Shown here one piece after another: positions 51,266 to 59,620 of a stretch of 64,000 nucleotides of DNA (positions are counted from its first letter, which is position 1; each line of letters starts with the position of its first letter). Position numbers and translations under genes: made by a program. The DNA is from Chryseobacterium sp. OV279 (lineage in GTDB: Bacteria > Bacteroidota > Bacteroidia > Flavobacteriales > Weeksellaceae), in assembly GCF_900128945.1 (NCBI RefSeq), contig NZ_FQUD01000005.1, positions 186,001 through 250,000 on the forward strand, written 5' to 3'. The notes under the pieces are model-generated. The model was not told the origin of the DNA, did not search any database, and was given only the letters and a program-made list of their open reading frames with translations.

Positions 51266-51700
51266 TTAAGGCTGAAGAACAAATTTAGCCAAAGGAGCCA
51301 TTCTCGCCTTGTTTAAGGTCAGTGTATTGCCATTGACAGAATAATTATCTGCAGCAAGCAAAGCTTTGGTGAATAGCTGTTCCGTTTCAAGATCATCGCA
51401 GGCCATCATCGTAGACATTCCCTGGTTAAACTTGATTCTCATCATTTCAGGCTTGATTTCGAAAGTACCTCCAACGCCATTACAGCCGCCGTTACCTTCA
51501 TATCTCATACCTTCCGTATTGAGCTTGAAATAAGGATTGCTTTTAGGATTCTTAAGCTGAATAGGCTGTCCGTTCAATTCCGTAAGTTTCCATGTTTTTC
51601 CCATGATATCTGTCGTCGCCTTTTGTGCCGGTGGCGTCTTACATGCGGTAAGAAATACCAGTAAAAAAAGAGCAGATAAATAGTAATACAAGTTTTTCAT
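51266..51700 (-). CDS. META-domain lipoprotein
   Basis: A 144-residue lipoprotein (LVFLTACK, Cys20). The META/HslJ domain is clear: GKTWKLTELNGQPIQLKNP, RYEGNGGCNGVGGTFEIK, KFNQGMSTMMACDDLETEQLFTKALLAADNYSVNGNTLTL. The domain is tied to heat-shock and stress response and, in Bacteroidota, to envelope function, but its molecular action is not established. It is 36 bp downstream of the MliC-like gene, in the same direction. Confidence 0.9.
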   Translation of the reverse strand: MKNLYYYLSALFLLVFLTACKTPPAQKATTDIMGKTWKLTELNGQPIQLKNPKSNPYFKLNTEGMRYEGNGGCNGVGGTFEIKPEMMRIKFNQGMSTMMACDDLETEQLFTKALLAADNYSVNGNTLTLNKARMAPLAKFVLQP

Positions 51701-51736
51701 AGTTTATTATTTTGTGTGTTGGATAGTGAGTTTAGG

Positions 51737-52129
51737 TTAATAGGAAGCCATCTTTGTAGATCCCGACCCTTTGGGATCACGCTTGGCATGAAACAGAACC
51801 ATATCTACATTTTTTTTCAGTAAAGTAATATTTCCTTTGATATCCGAATACTGATATTCTTCATTACTGGCCGTGTATTCAGGAAGAGCATCGCTTTTCT
51901 TAAGATCATACGTTTTGCCTTCCAGATGTACGGTTGCTGTGTTTTTTGTGTGGTTGATGGTAACTTCAATTTTTTCCCCGTAATTGTCCGTGAAAACGTC
52001 TTTAGAGATCTCATCTTTGTTTTCAGGTACAGCTTCGGTAAGCATTTCCGCTTCTTTGCCCGGATGCTTACACGCTGTTGAGGAAAGGACTGCCAGCCCC
52101 ATAAGAACCGATGTAAATAATTTTTTCAT
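51737..52129 (-). CDS. Small lipoprotein resembling lysozyme inhibitor MliC
   Basis: A 130-residue lipoprotein with Cys20 (SSTACKHPG). The body, EVTINHTKNTATVHLEGKTYDLKKS and EEYQYSDIKGNITLLKKN, has the spacing of the MliC/COG3895 domain that inhibits c-type lysozyme. The key Ser and Lys of MliC cannot be confirmed, so this remains tentative. It probably shares a transcript with the META-domain gene; the two small envelope proteins would protect the cell wall. Confidence 0.5.
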   Translation of the reverse strand: MKKLFTSVLMGLAVLSSTACKHPGKEAEMLTEAVPENKDEISKDVFTDNYGEKIEVTINHTKNTATVHLEGKTYDLKKSDALPEYTASNEEYQYSDIKGNITLLKKNVDMVLFHAKRDPKGSGSTKMASY

Positions 52130-52502
52130 AGTGATAGGTGATTTGGATAAGTGTCATGAATAGTGATATTAATACTATATAAATTTACGAATATTTTTAA
52201 TAAATATATGTTAATTTTACATAAATTAATCTGATATTTCTATCTGTTAAGCTTTACGCCTCCTTTACAGTATTCTTTTAAGGCTTATAAAAGTAAGTCT
52301 GTTCAATAAAGATTTGCTGAGCGGGTAACCGTTGGAATACTGGTTTAAACAGCCGGTGGTAAGAATAAAAAAGTACAGTTTTTTTTCACGTTCTATTTGT
52401 TGTTTTAATGTGCTGCAAAAGTATTAAAAATTCTATAATGCTGATACACAGTAAAAAATGATTTAAATCATACCCGTGAAGCTTTATTTTTTTGAGAAGT
52501 AA

Positions 52503-52533
52503 TAAAAAAAGAGAACCGAAAAAGTCAGTTCTC
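52503..52533 (-). terminator. Minus-strand terminator in the long intergenic region
   Basis: GAGAAC (52511-52516) and GTTCTC (52528-52533) with an 11-base loop; on the minus strand it runs into eight T. It implies a leftward transcript from somewhere around 52.55-52.7 kb. Confidence 0.6.
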
Positions 52534-52577
52534 TGCAGTGGGTCAAATAAGATCTTTAATTGAATGTTGATGCAGAA

Positions 52578-52625
52578 TTAAAGACCTGCAGAACATATTA
52601 TGTTTTTCACAATTAAAGTTTTCAT
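52578..52625 (-). CDS. Possible 15-residue peptide gene
   Basis: On the minus strand ATG at 52625 reads MKTLIVKNIICSAGL and stops at 52578; the terminator at 52533 follows 45 bases later. A start codon, a plausible -7-like TATTTTTA ~30 bases upstream and a terminator make a mini-unit, but a frame this short can occur by chance. Confidence 0.2.
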   Translation of the reverse strand: MKTLIVKNIICSAGL

Positions 52626-53074
52626 GGTTATAGTGGTTGGTTAGTTTTAAAAATAAGTCATAAAAAATTAAATATTCAGGTTGTCAATCATATGAAAGTT
52701 TAAAAATAAAATACTTCCATTAAATTAAGTAACTGTACCGAATTGTTAATTAATTACTGATAATTTTTCATAAATATACAAATTATTATGATTAATATTA
52801 ATCAATAATGGATTTTTAAATAATATTTAATCTTCAATTCAAATTTTAAGGTACGTTAACCATTTTTGAATGTATTTTTTTCTGTTTCAAATTAAATTAT
52901 GTGTGTAAAATTTATCATAAAAAGGTATTGTGCGTTGATTATGCTTACAATTGTTAAAATTAGCTGAAGTTAAACACTGATTCATAAGAAAAAAATGCGT
53001 GATTTCTGTATTCAGCTAATTTAAAGGAGCGTTAAATTTTGTTAATCTATTATGAGCGTATGCATTTCTAAGTG

Positions 53075-53082
53075 TACATTTG
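53075..53082 (+). promoter_or_regulatory. Putative -7 box before the two-TM protein gene
   Basis: TACATTTG matches TAnnTTTG only 10 bases before ATG 53093, so transcription would start almost at the start codon (leaderless or nearly so). It excludes the GTG at 53072 as a start. Confidence 0.45.
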
Positions 53083-53092
53083 CCACTTCAAA

Positions 53093-53482
53093 ATGAGAAA
53101 CGTATTAGTATATTTTTTGACCGGTCTTTTTCTGCTCTTCGTAGTAGAAAGCAGACTCGATGTCAAAACACTTCGAAATGACTATTCTGGTCATGTTTCT
53201 CATCATTTGCCCAAAAAAGCCAACCGCCTGAACCAGACTTTTGAAAAATTGTCAGTACAGCAGATGGCAGACAATATTGATAATTCCACATTAGAGCTTG
53301 CTGAAGATAGTTTTCAGTTGTCTGATACCATTCAGATGATTGCTGTATTTGCCGGTGTATTCAGTCTTGTCTATATTTTTGGTCTTCGTTCTTCTAAAAG
53401 CAGAAAGCCTGATATCAACGGTTTTCTTTCGCTGTATTCCAATGTTAAAACATTCATTCTGATCCGTTCTATCAGAATCTAA
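53093..53482 (+). CDS. Hypothetical two-transmembrane protein upstream of the efflux operon
   Basis: A 129-residue protein from ATG 53093 that I do not recognise. An N-terminal hydrophobic segment (VLVYFLTGLFLLFVVE) and a second one near 80-100 (IQMIAVFAGVFSLVYIFGL) flank a polar middle with His and Asn/Asp-rich text (DYSGHVSHHLPKKANRL). The C-terminus is basic. It is 148 bp upstream of the RND adaptor gene and points the same way, so it may be an accessory protein or simply a neighbour. No regulator lies between. Confidence 0.6.
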   Translation: MRNVLVYFLTGLFLLFVVESRLDVKTLRNDYSGHVSHHLPKKANRLNQTFEKLSVQQMADNIDNSTLELAEDSFQLSDTIQMIAVFAGVFSLVYIFGLRSSKSRKPDINGFLSLYSNVKTFILIRSIRI

Positions 53483-53630
53483 AAATCATTTTTCGTGATC
53501 CCTTTTCTGTCCGGATTCCGGGCGGGAGATCTACTGCATTGCTTATGCCGGTAATCATGACGATGCAGGAATTCCATTACCGTTTATTCCCATTCAAAAC
53601 ATTAACGAATTTATATTAAACTCTAGAATT

Positions 53631-54716
53631 ATGATCAAAAGAGTTGCCTCAGGCATTGCGATAAGCACCCTTTTATTGACCGTTGGCTGCAGTCAGAAGA
53701 AAGAAGAAAAAGAAGAAGCCACAGTATATCCCGTCACCAGCCCTGTCAAAATGGACACGGTAATCAACAAAGAATACGTAGCGCAAATCCAATCTGTGAA
53801 AAACATTGAACTCCGTGCACAGGAAAAGGGATTTCTTGAAAAAATTTACGTAGACGAAGGCCAGTATGTACAGGCAGGACAAACCCTGTTCAGAATTATG
53901 CCTCAGCTTTACCAGGCTGAATTATTGAAAGCTAAAGCTGAAGTAGAACAGGCAAGCATTGAACTGAAAAATGCCAGCACATTGGCCAGCAACAATATCG
54001 TTTCTAAAAACGAGAGAGCAATGGCTAAAGCTAAGCTGGATGCTGCCAATGCTGAAATGAAACTGGCTCAGATTCATTTATCTTTTACAGATATTAAAGC
54101 TCCGTTTTCAGGGGTGATCAACAGAATTCCTTTAAAATTAGGAAGCCTTGTAGACGAAGGAGATTTATTAACCTCTTTATCGGACAATACCAACGTTTAC
54201 AGTTATTTTAACGTTTCAGAACCTGAATATTTAACCTATCAGACCCATGTTGCCGACAGAGGAAGCAAGGAGGTGTCTTTGATTATGGCTAATGGAGAAA
54301 TGCTTCCTCAGAAAGGAGAAATCCAGACCATAGAAGGTGAATTTGACAATGAAACAGGAAATATTGCCTTCAGAGCAAAATTCCCAAATCCGGATAAGCT
54401 CCTTAGAAACGGGGAAACCGGAAAAGTACAGATGACGATGCCTGTGCATAATGCGTTGATCATTCCGCAAAAAGCGACGTATGAAATTCAGGATCAGAAA
54501 TATGTATTCATCATCGATAAAAATGGAAAAGCAAAATCCAGAAACATAAAAGTAGCTTACGAACTGCCCGATCTTTATGTGGTAGGTTCTGGGCTTGCCG
54601 AGGGAGATAAAATCCTTTTAGAAGGGGTACAGAAGGTGAAAGATGACCAGAAAATACAGTCCAAATTCCAGGATCCTAAAAAAGTTCTTCAGTCATTGAA
54701 ACTAAAAGCAGAGTAG
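53631..54716 (+). CDS. RND efflux periplasmic adaptor (membrane fusion lipoprotein)
   Basis: A 361-residue lipoprotein (LLLTVGCSQKK, Cys20) of the HlyD/AcrA family. The barrel-sandwich domain is in IELRAQEKGFLEKIYVDEGQYVQAGQTLFRI (~62-92), a short coiled coil covers ~95-155, then TDIKAPFSGVINRIPLKLGSLVDEGDLLTSL and the beta-barrel with KVQMTMPVHNALIIPQKATYEI. It bridges the inner-membrane pump and outer-membrane channel encoded next. A poly-Lys/Glu stretch follows the lipid anchor. Gene order adaptor-pump-channel is typical. Confidence 0.93.
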   Translation: MIKRVASGIAISTLLLTVGCSQKKEEKEEATVYPVTSPVKMDTVINKEYVAQIQSVKNIELRAQEKGFLEKIYVDEGQYVQAGQTLFRIMPQLYQAELLKAKAEVEQASIELKNASTLASNNIVSKNERAMAKAKLDAANAEMKLAQIHLSFTDIKAPFSGVINRIPLKLGSLVDEGDLLTSLSDNTNVYSYFNVSEPEYLTYQTHVADRGSKEVSLIMANGEMLPQKGEIQTIEGEFDNETGNIAFRAKFPNPDKLLRNGETGKVQMTMPVHNALIIPQKATYEIQDQKYVFIIDKNGKAKSRNIKVAYELPDLYVVGSGLAEGDKILLEGVQKVKDDQKIQSKFQDPKKVLQSLKLKAE

Positions 54717-54738
54717 TCTACTCGTAAAACGAAGCAGT

Positions 54739-57700
54739 ATGTTTAAGAAATTCATCCGCAGACCTGTTCTGTCTATCGTGATCTCACTGATCATCGTATT
54801 TATGGGAGTTCTGTCGCTGGTAAAACTTCCAGTGACCCAGTTTCCCTCCATTTCACCCCCAAAAGTAAATATCACCGCAGAATATCCGGGAGCCAACAAC
54901 GAACTATTGATTAAATCGGTAGTGATTCCCCTCGAAAGAGGTCTGAACGGAGTTCCGGGTATGAAATATATGACGTCCGATGCCGGTAACGACGGGGAAG
55001 CTTCCATTCAGATCGTATTTGATCTTGGAACTGATCCCAATGTAGCCGCAGTAAACGTTCAAAACCGTGTATCTTCCGTGGTCAACAAACTTCCGCCGCT
55101 GGTCGTGCGTGAAGGGGTAAAAATTACCCGTGAAGAACCCAACATGTTGATGTACATTAACCTGTACAGTGACGATCCTAAAGCTGACCAGAAATTCCTT
55201 TTCAACTATGCTGATATCAACGTGATGTCTGAATTGAGAAGGGTAAGTGGAGTAGGTTTCGCAGATATCCTCGGAACCCGTGAATATGCGATGCGTATCT
55301 GGCTTAAACCGGACAGGCTTACCGCTTACAATATTTCCGCAGACGAAGTAATGGAGTCCCTGAACCAGCAGAGTTTGGAAGCTTCTCCGGGTAAAACGGG
55401 AGAAAGTTCAGGAAAGCGTTCCCAATCATTTGAATATATTCTGAAATATTCCGGACGTTTCAACAATGAAAAAGATTACGGAAATATTATTCTGAAAGCA
55501 AAACCGGGAGGAGAATTTGTAAGATTAAAAGATGTAGCGGATATAGAATTCGGTTCCTCAATGTATGATATTTATTCTACACTGAACGGAAAACCTTCTG
55601 CCGCGATTACAGTAAAACAGTCTTACGGTTCCAATGCAAGTGACGTTATCAAAAATGTGAAAGCTTTGATGAAAGATCTTGAGAAGAATAACTTCCCGAA
55701 AGGAATGCACTATGACATCAGTTATGACGTTTCAAGATTCCTGGATGCATCCATGGAAAAGGTTATTCATACCTTATTTGAAGCCTTTATCCTGGTAGCC
55801 ATCGTGGTATTCCTGTTCCTTGGAGACTGGCGTTCAACGTTAATTCCTGCGCTGGCAGTTCCGGTTTCACTGGTTGGAACATTTGCCGTCATGTCCGCAT
55901 TTGGAATTACGCTGAACATGATCTCACTATTTGCATTGGTAATGGCCATCGGGGTCGTCGTCGATGATGCGATTGTGGTGATTGAAGCCGTTCACGCCAA
56001 GATGGAAGAAAAAGGACTTTCACCTTTAAAAGCTACGGAAGAAGCAATGCATGAAATCAGTGGGGCAATTATCGCGATCACTTTGGTAATGGCATCCGTA
56101 TTCATTCCGATTGCGTTTATGTCAGGTCCGGTTGGGGTGTTTTACCGTCAGTTCTCTATTACGATGGCTTCAGCGATCATCCTTTCAGGGGTTGTAGCTT
56201 TGACACTGACTCCGGCTTTATGTGCTTTGATTTTAAGAAATCACCACGGAAAAGCTAAAAAGAAAACACCGATTACCATTTTCTTAGATAAATTCAACAA
56301 TTTATTCACGAAAGGAGCCGGAAGATATGAGAAAATGCTTAACAAAACAGTTAAGAAAAAATCTATAACACTTCCTTTATTACTGGCATTTTGTGCCTGT
56401 ACATTCTTCTTAAGCAACTCACTTCCTTCAGGATTTATTCCGGCGGAAGATCAGGGAATGATTTATGCGATTATCCAGACACCTCCGGGATCTACTCTGG
56501 AAAGAACGAATCAGATTGCGAAAGAATTATTAAGAGAATCTGAAGATATTGATGGGGTACAGTCCGTTTCATCACTGGCTGGTTATGAAATCCTGACAGA
56601 AGGTACGGGATCCAACTCCGGAACGTGTCTGATCAACCTTAAAAGTTGGGAAGAACGTAAAGAATCTGCTGCAGAAATCATTGAAAAGCTCGAGGAAAAA
56701 GCCAAGAATATTCCCGGTGCCAATATAGAATTCTTCCAGCCGCCTTCCATTCCGGGTTATGGTGCCGCGGGAGGTTTCGAACTCCGTTTGCTGGATAAAG
56801 CAGGAAGTGGAGATTACCATAAAATGGAGCAGGTAAGTAATGATTTTGTTAAAGAATTGAAGAAACGCCCTGAACTTGGGTCTGCATTTACCTTCTATTC
56901 TGCAAGTTTCCCTCAGTATATGCTGAAAGTGGATAATGATCTTGCCGAGCAGAAAGGGGTAACGATCCAAAGTGCAATGGATAACCTGTCTACATTGATC
57001 GGTTCCAACTATGAGACCAGTTTCATCCGTTTCGACAGACCGTATAAAGTGATTGTACAGGCTGGGCCGCAATACCGTGCACTACCTACCGATTTGCTTA
57101 AGCTTTATGTGAAAAATGATAAAGAACAGATGGTTCCGTATTCAGACTTTATGAAAATGCAGAAAGTATATGGATTGTCAGAGATCACAAGACATAATAT
57201 GTATAACTCCGCAGAGGTGAGTGGTACTCCTGCACCGGGATACAGTAGTGGACAGGCCATTAAAGCGATTCAGGAAGTTGCTGATAAAACACTTCCGAGA
57301 GGTTTCGGTATCGACTGGGCGGGTATCTCTAAAGACGAGGTGAGCAGAGGAAATGAAGCGGTATTTATTTTCTTAGTCTGTCTTGGATTTGTGTATCTGA
57401 TTCTTGCAGCGCAGTATGAGAGTTTTATTCTTCCGCTGCCGGTGATTTTATCTCTTCCTACTGGTATTTTCGGAGCATTCTTATGTCTGAAATTATTAGG
57501 CCTTGAAAACAATATTTACGCTCAGGTAGCGATGGTCATGTTGATTGGTCTGTTGGGTAAAAATGCCGTATTAATCGTTGAATTTGCCGTTCAGAAGAAA
57601 GCAGAAGAAGGAATTCCTGTAGCACAGGCAGCTATCGAAGGGGCGGCCATCCGTTTCCGTCCGATCCTGATGACCTCATTTGCCTTTATTGCGGGTCTTA

Positions 57701-57933
57701 TTCCGTTGGTAATGGCCACCGGACCAGGAGCTGTAGGAAACCGAACAATTGGTACGGCCGCAGCAGGAGGAATGCTGATAGGAACGATCTTCGGGCTGAT
57801 GATTATTCCGGGTCTGTATTATATTTTCGGAACTATTGCAGAGAAATCGAGGCTGGCAAGATATGAAGAGGAGAATCCTTTAACAGAACAAACTGAACCT
57901 TATCAACACGATAACAAACATGAAGATTTATAA
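54739..57933 (+). CDS. RND multidrug efflux pump (HAE1 family)
   Basis: A 1064-residue inner-membrane transporter of the AcrB type, with 12 membrane helices in two sets and two large periplasmic loops. The proton-relay motif is GVVVDDAIVVIEAVHAKMEEKG in helix 4 (two Asp near residues 412-413). Other blocks are PSISPPKVNITAEYPGANNELL near 36-55, GSSMYDIYSTLNGKPSAAITVKQ and RFRPILMTSFAFIAGLIPLVMATGPGA. It exports hydrophobic or amphipathic compounds. It is 22 bp after the adaptor and overlaps the channel gene by 14 bases. Confidence 0.95.
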   Translation: MFKKFIRRPVLSIVISLIIVFMGVLSLVKLPVTQFPSISPPKVNITAEYPGANNELLIKSVVIPLERGLNGVPGMKYMTSDAGNDGEASIQIVFDLGTDPNVAAVNVQNRVSSVVNKLPPLVVREGVKITREEPNMLMYINLYSDDPKADQKFLFNYADINVMSELRRVSGVGFADILGTREYAMRIWLKPDRLTAYNISADEVMESLNQQSLEASPGKTGESSGKRSQSFEYILKYSGRFNNEKDYGNIILKAKPGGEFVRLKDVADIEFGSSMYDIYSTLNGKPSAAITVKQSYGSNASDVIKNVKALMKDLEKNNFPKGMHYDISYDVSRFLDASMEKVIHTLFEAFILVAIVVFLFLGDWRSTLIPALAVPVSLVGTFAVMSAFGITLNMISLFALVMAIGVVVDDAIVVIEAVHAKMEEKGLSPLKATEEAMHEISGAIIAITLVMASVFIPIAFMSGPVGVFYRQFSITMASAIILSGVVALTLTPALCALILRNHHGKAKKKTPITIFLDKFNNLFTKGAGRYEKMLNKTVKKKSITLPLLLAFCACTFFLSNSLPSGFIPAEDQGMIYAIIQTPPGSTLERTNQIAKELLRESEDIDGVQSVSSLAGYEILTEGTGSNSGTCLINLKSWEERKESAAEIIEKLEEKAKNIPGANIEFFQPPSIPGYGAAGGFELRLLDKAGSGDYHKMEQVSNDFVKELKKRPELGSAFTFYSASFPQYMLKVDNDLAEQKGVTIQSAMDNLSTLIGSNYETSFIRFDRPYKVIVQAGPQYRALPTDLLKLYVKNDKEQMVPYSDFMKMQKVYGLSEITRHNMYNSAEVSGTPAPGYSSGQAIKAIQEVADKTLPRGFGIDWAGISKDEVSRGNEAVFIFLVCLGFVYLILAAQYESFILPLPVILSLPTGIFGAFLCLKLLGLENNIYAQVAMVMLIGLLGKNAVLIVEFAVQKKAEEGIPVAQAAIEGAAIRFRPILMTSFAFIAGLIPLVMATGPGAVGNRTIGTAAAGGMLIGTIFGLMIIPGLYYIFGTIAEKSRLARYEEENPLTEQTEPYQHDNKHEDL

Positions 57934-59362
57934 TAAATATATAGCAGCCATTGCTCTATCGCTTGTACTCACAGGCTGTAGAGCTCCAATGGCCACCGTT
58001 ATAAAAGATGAAGTAAAAGAAAACCTGCCTCAGAATTTCAATCAGGAAGAGCAGCAGGATGCCAATACAAACAGTGGCACAACTCCATGGAGACAGTTTT
58101 TTACAGATCCAAATCTGGTAAGCTTAATTGAAACTGCTTTAAAAAACAATCAGGAATTACTGATCACGCTTCAGCAGATTGAAATGGCGAAAAGCAGTGT
58201 TTTAGCGAAAAAAGGAAAACTAAGCCCAACCGTTTCAGCGGGAATAGGAGCCGGTCTTAAAAAAGCCGGACGTTATACCAGCGAAGGCGCAGGTGATGCC
58301 ACTACGGAAATAGAACCCGGAAGAGAAATGCCGGATCCGCTGGGGAATTTTGAAGGAGGATTCATGGCAAACTGGGAGATTGATATCTGGAAAAAACTGA
58401 GAACTGAGAAGGAATCAGCTGTTGCTCATTATCTTTCTACGGTTGAGGGGAAAAACTTCGTTCTGTCCAGCCTTGTTGAAGAAGTAGCGGACAATTATTA
58501 TGAATTGCTGGCTTTGGATAATCAACTGGATATTATTCAGCAATATATTAAGCTGCAGGAAAGAGCATTGGAAATTTCCAAAATTCAGAAAGAAGCTGCT
58601 GCGGCAACGGAGCTGGCTGTGAAGAAATTTGAAGCTGAACTGGCAAAATCCAAAGCTTCGGAATACACGATCCGTCAGAATATCACGGAAAAAGAAAACG
58701 AGATCAATGCGCTTCTGGGAAGATATCCGCAACCAATTGTAAGAGCCAAGGAAAGCTTTATGTCTACAATGCCACAGACTGTGTATACGGGAATACCGTC
58801 TCAGTTACTGGCTAACCGTCCGGATATCAAACAGGCAGAACTGGAATTAAAAGCTGCTAAACTGGATGTACAGGCTGCAAGAAAAGAGTTTTATCCTTCA
58901 CTGGAGATCTCTGCAACGTTAGGATTGGAGGCTTTTAAACCATCTTACTTAGTTAAAATGCCGGAATCTATTGCCTATAATCTGGCAGGAGAATTGGCTG
59001 GTCCGCTTATTAACAAAAGTGCGATCAAAGCGAACTTCCAGACTGCGGATGCAAGACAAATCCAGTCGTTGTACGAGTATGACAAAACGATTTTGCATGC
59101 ATATCTGGATGTGGCTAATCTGATGTCAAAGGTTAAAAATATAGACCAATATTATCAGATGAAGTCGCAGGAAACAAAAGCGCTGGATCAGTCGATTGAT
59201 ATTGCGAACCAATTGTTCAGGAATTCAAGAGCAGATTATCTTGAGGTTCTTCTGAATCAAAGGGATGCGCTGGATGCTAAAATGGAGCTGATCGAAGCCA
59301 AACAGCAACAGCTGAGTACCGTTGTAGATATTTACAAAAGTTTAGGCGGTGGCTGGAAATAA
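57920..59362 (+). CDS. Outer-membrane efflux channel (TolC/NodT family lipoprotein)
   Basis: A 480-residue lipoprotein (LVLTGCRAPM, Cys20) with two OEP repeats: LVSLIETALKNNQELLITLQQIEMAKSSVLAKKGKLSPTVSA and VYTGIPSQLLANRPDIKQAELELKAAKLDVQAARKEFYPSLEISAT. This NodT-type pattern and the duplicated helical domains fit the outer-membrane exit duct of RND pumps. It overlaps the pump gene by 14 bases (translational coupling) and is followed by a terminator at 59400. Confidence 0.94.
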   Translation: MKIYNKYIAAIALSLVLTGCRAPMATVIKDEVKENLPQNFNQEEQQDANTNSGTTPWRQFFTDPNLVSLIETALKNNQELLITLQQIEMAKSSVLAKKGKLSPTVSAGIGAGLKKAGRYTSEGAGDATTEIEPGREMPDPLGNFEGGFMANWEIDIWKKLRTEKESAVAHYLSTVEGKNFVLSSLVEEVADNYYELLALDNQLDIIQQYIKLQERALEISKIQKEAAAATELAVKKFEAELAKSKASEYTIRQNITEKENEINALLGRYPQPIVRAKESFMSTMPQTVYTGIPSQLLANRPDIKQAELELKAAKLDVQAARKEFYPSLEISATLGLEAFKPSYLVKMPESIAYNLAGELAGPLINKSAIKANFQTADARQIQSLYEYDKTILHAYLDVANLMSKVKNIDQYYQMKSQETKALDQSIDIANQLFRNSRADYLEVLLNQRDALDAKMELIEAKQQQLSTVVDIYKSLGGGWK

Positions 59363-59399
59363 GAAATCATAATTCTATCAATAAAACAGTTAATGTTTT

Positions 59400-59437
59400 G
59401 GGCTGATCCTTTCGGGGGTCGGCTCTTTTTGTTTTTA
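59400..59437 (+). terminator. Terminator of the RND operon
   Basis: GGGCTGATCC pairs with GGGTCGGCTC (10 bp, several G-U) and is followed by TTTTTGTTTTT. It lies 38 bases after the channel gene stop. Confidence 0.75.
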
Positions 59438-59546
59438 TACGACGCGTTTTGTCGCATCATCAGATTAATTTTGTTCATCAATTAATGATAACGTGTTAAT
59501 AATATATCACTTAATTAAAATTTACATTAAATCTCAATCCAGGGAC

Positions 59547-59575
59547 TTGAAATGCGTTAAAAAGTGTTAAATTTG
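59547..59575 (+). promoter_or_regulatory. Promoter of the type A T9SS cargo gene
   Basis: TTG (59547-59549), 18 bases, TAAATTTG (59568-59575): a full flavobacterial promoter match, 45 bases before the start codon. Confidence 0.75.
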
Positions 59576-59620
59576 CCGCAAAATTATAAAAGCTAATCTT
59601 AAACTAAAATACACAAGCAG

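Larger units (their letters stand above)
52130..53092. other. Intergenic region of ~960 bases
   Basis: Apart from a minus-strand terminator (52503-52533) and the tiny frame described below, no gene is seen. A GC-richer patch at 52325-52370 contains ACCGTTGG and GCCGGTGGT stretches that may fold. The rest is very AT-rich, with no repeat or known RNA. Confidence 0.5.
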
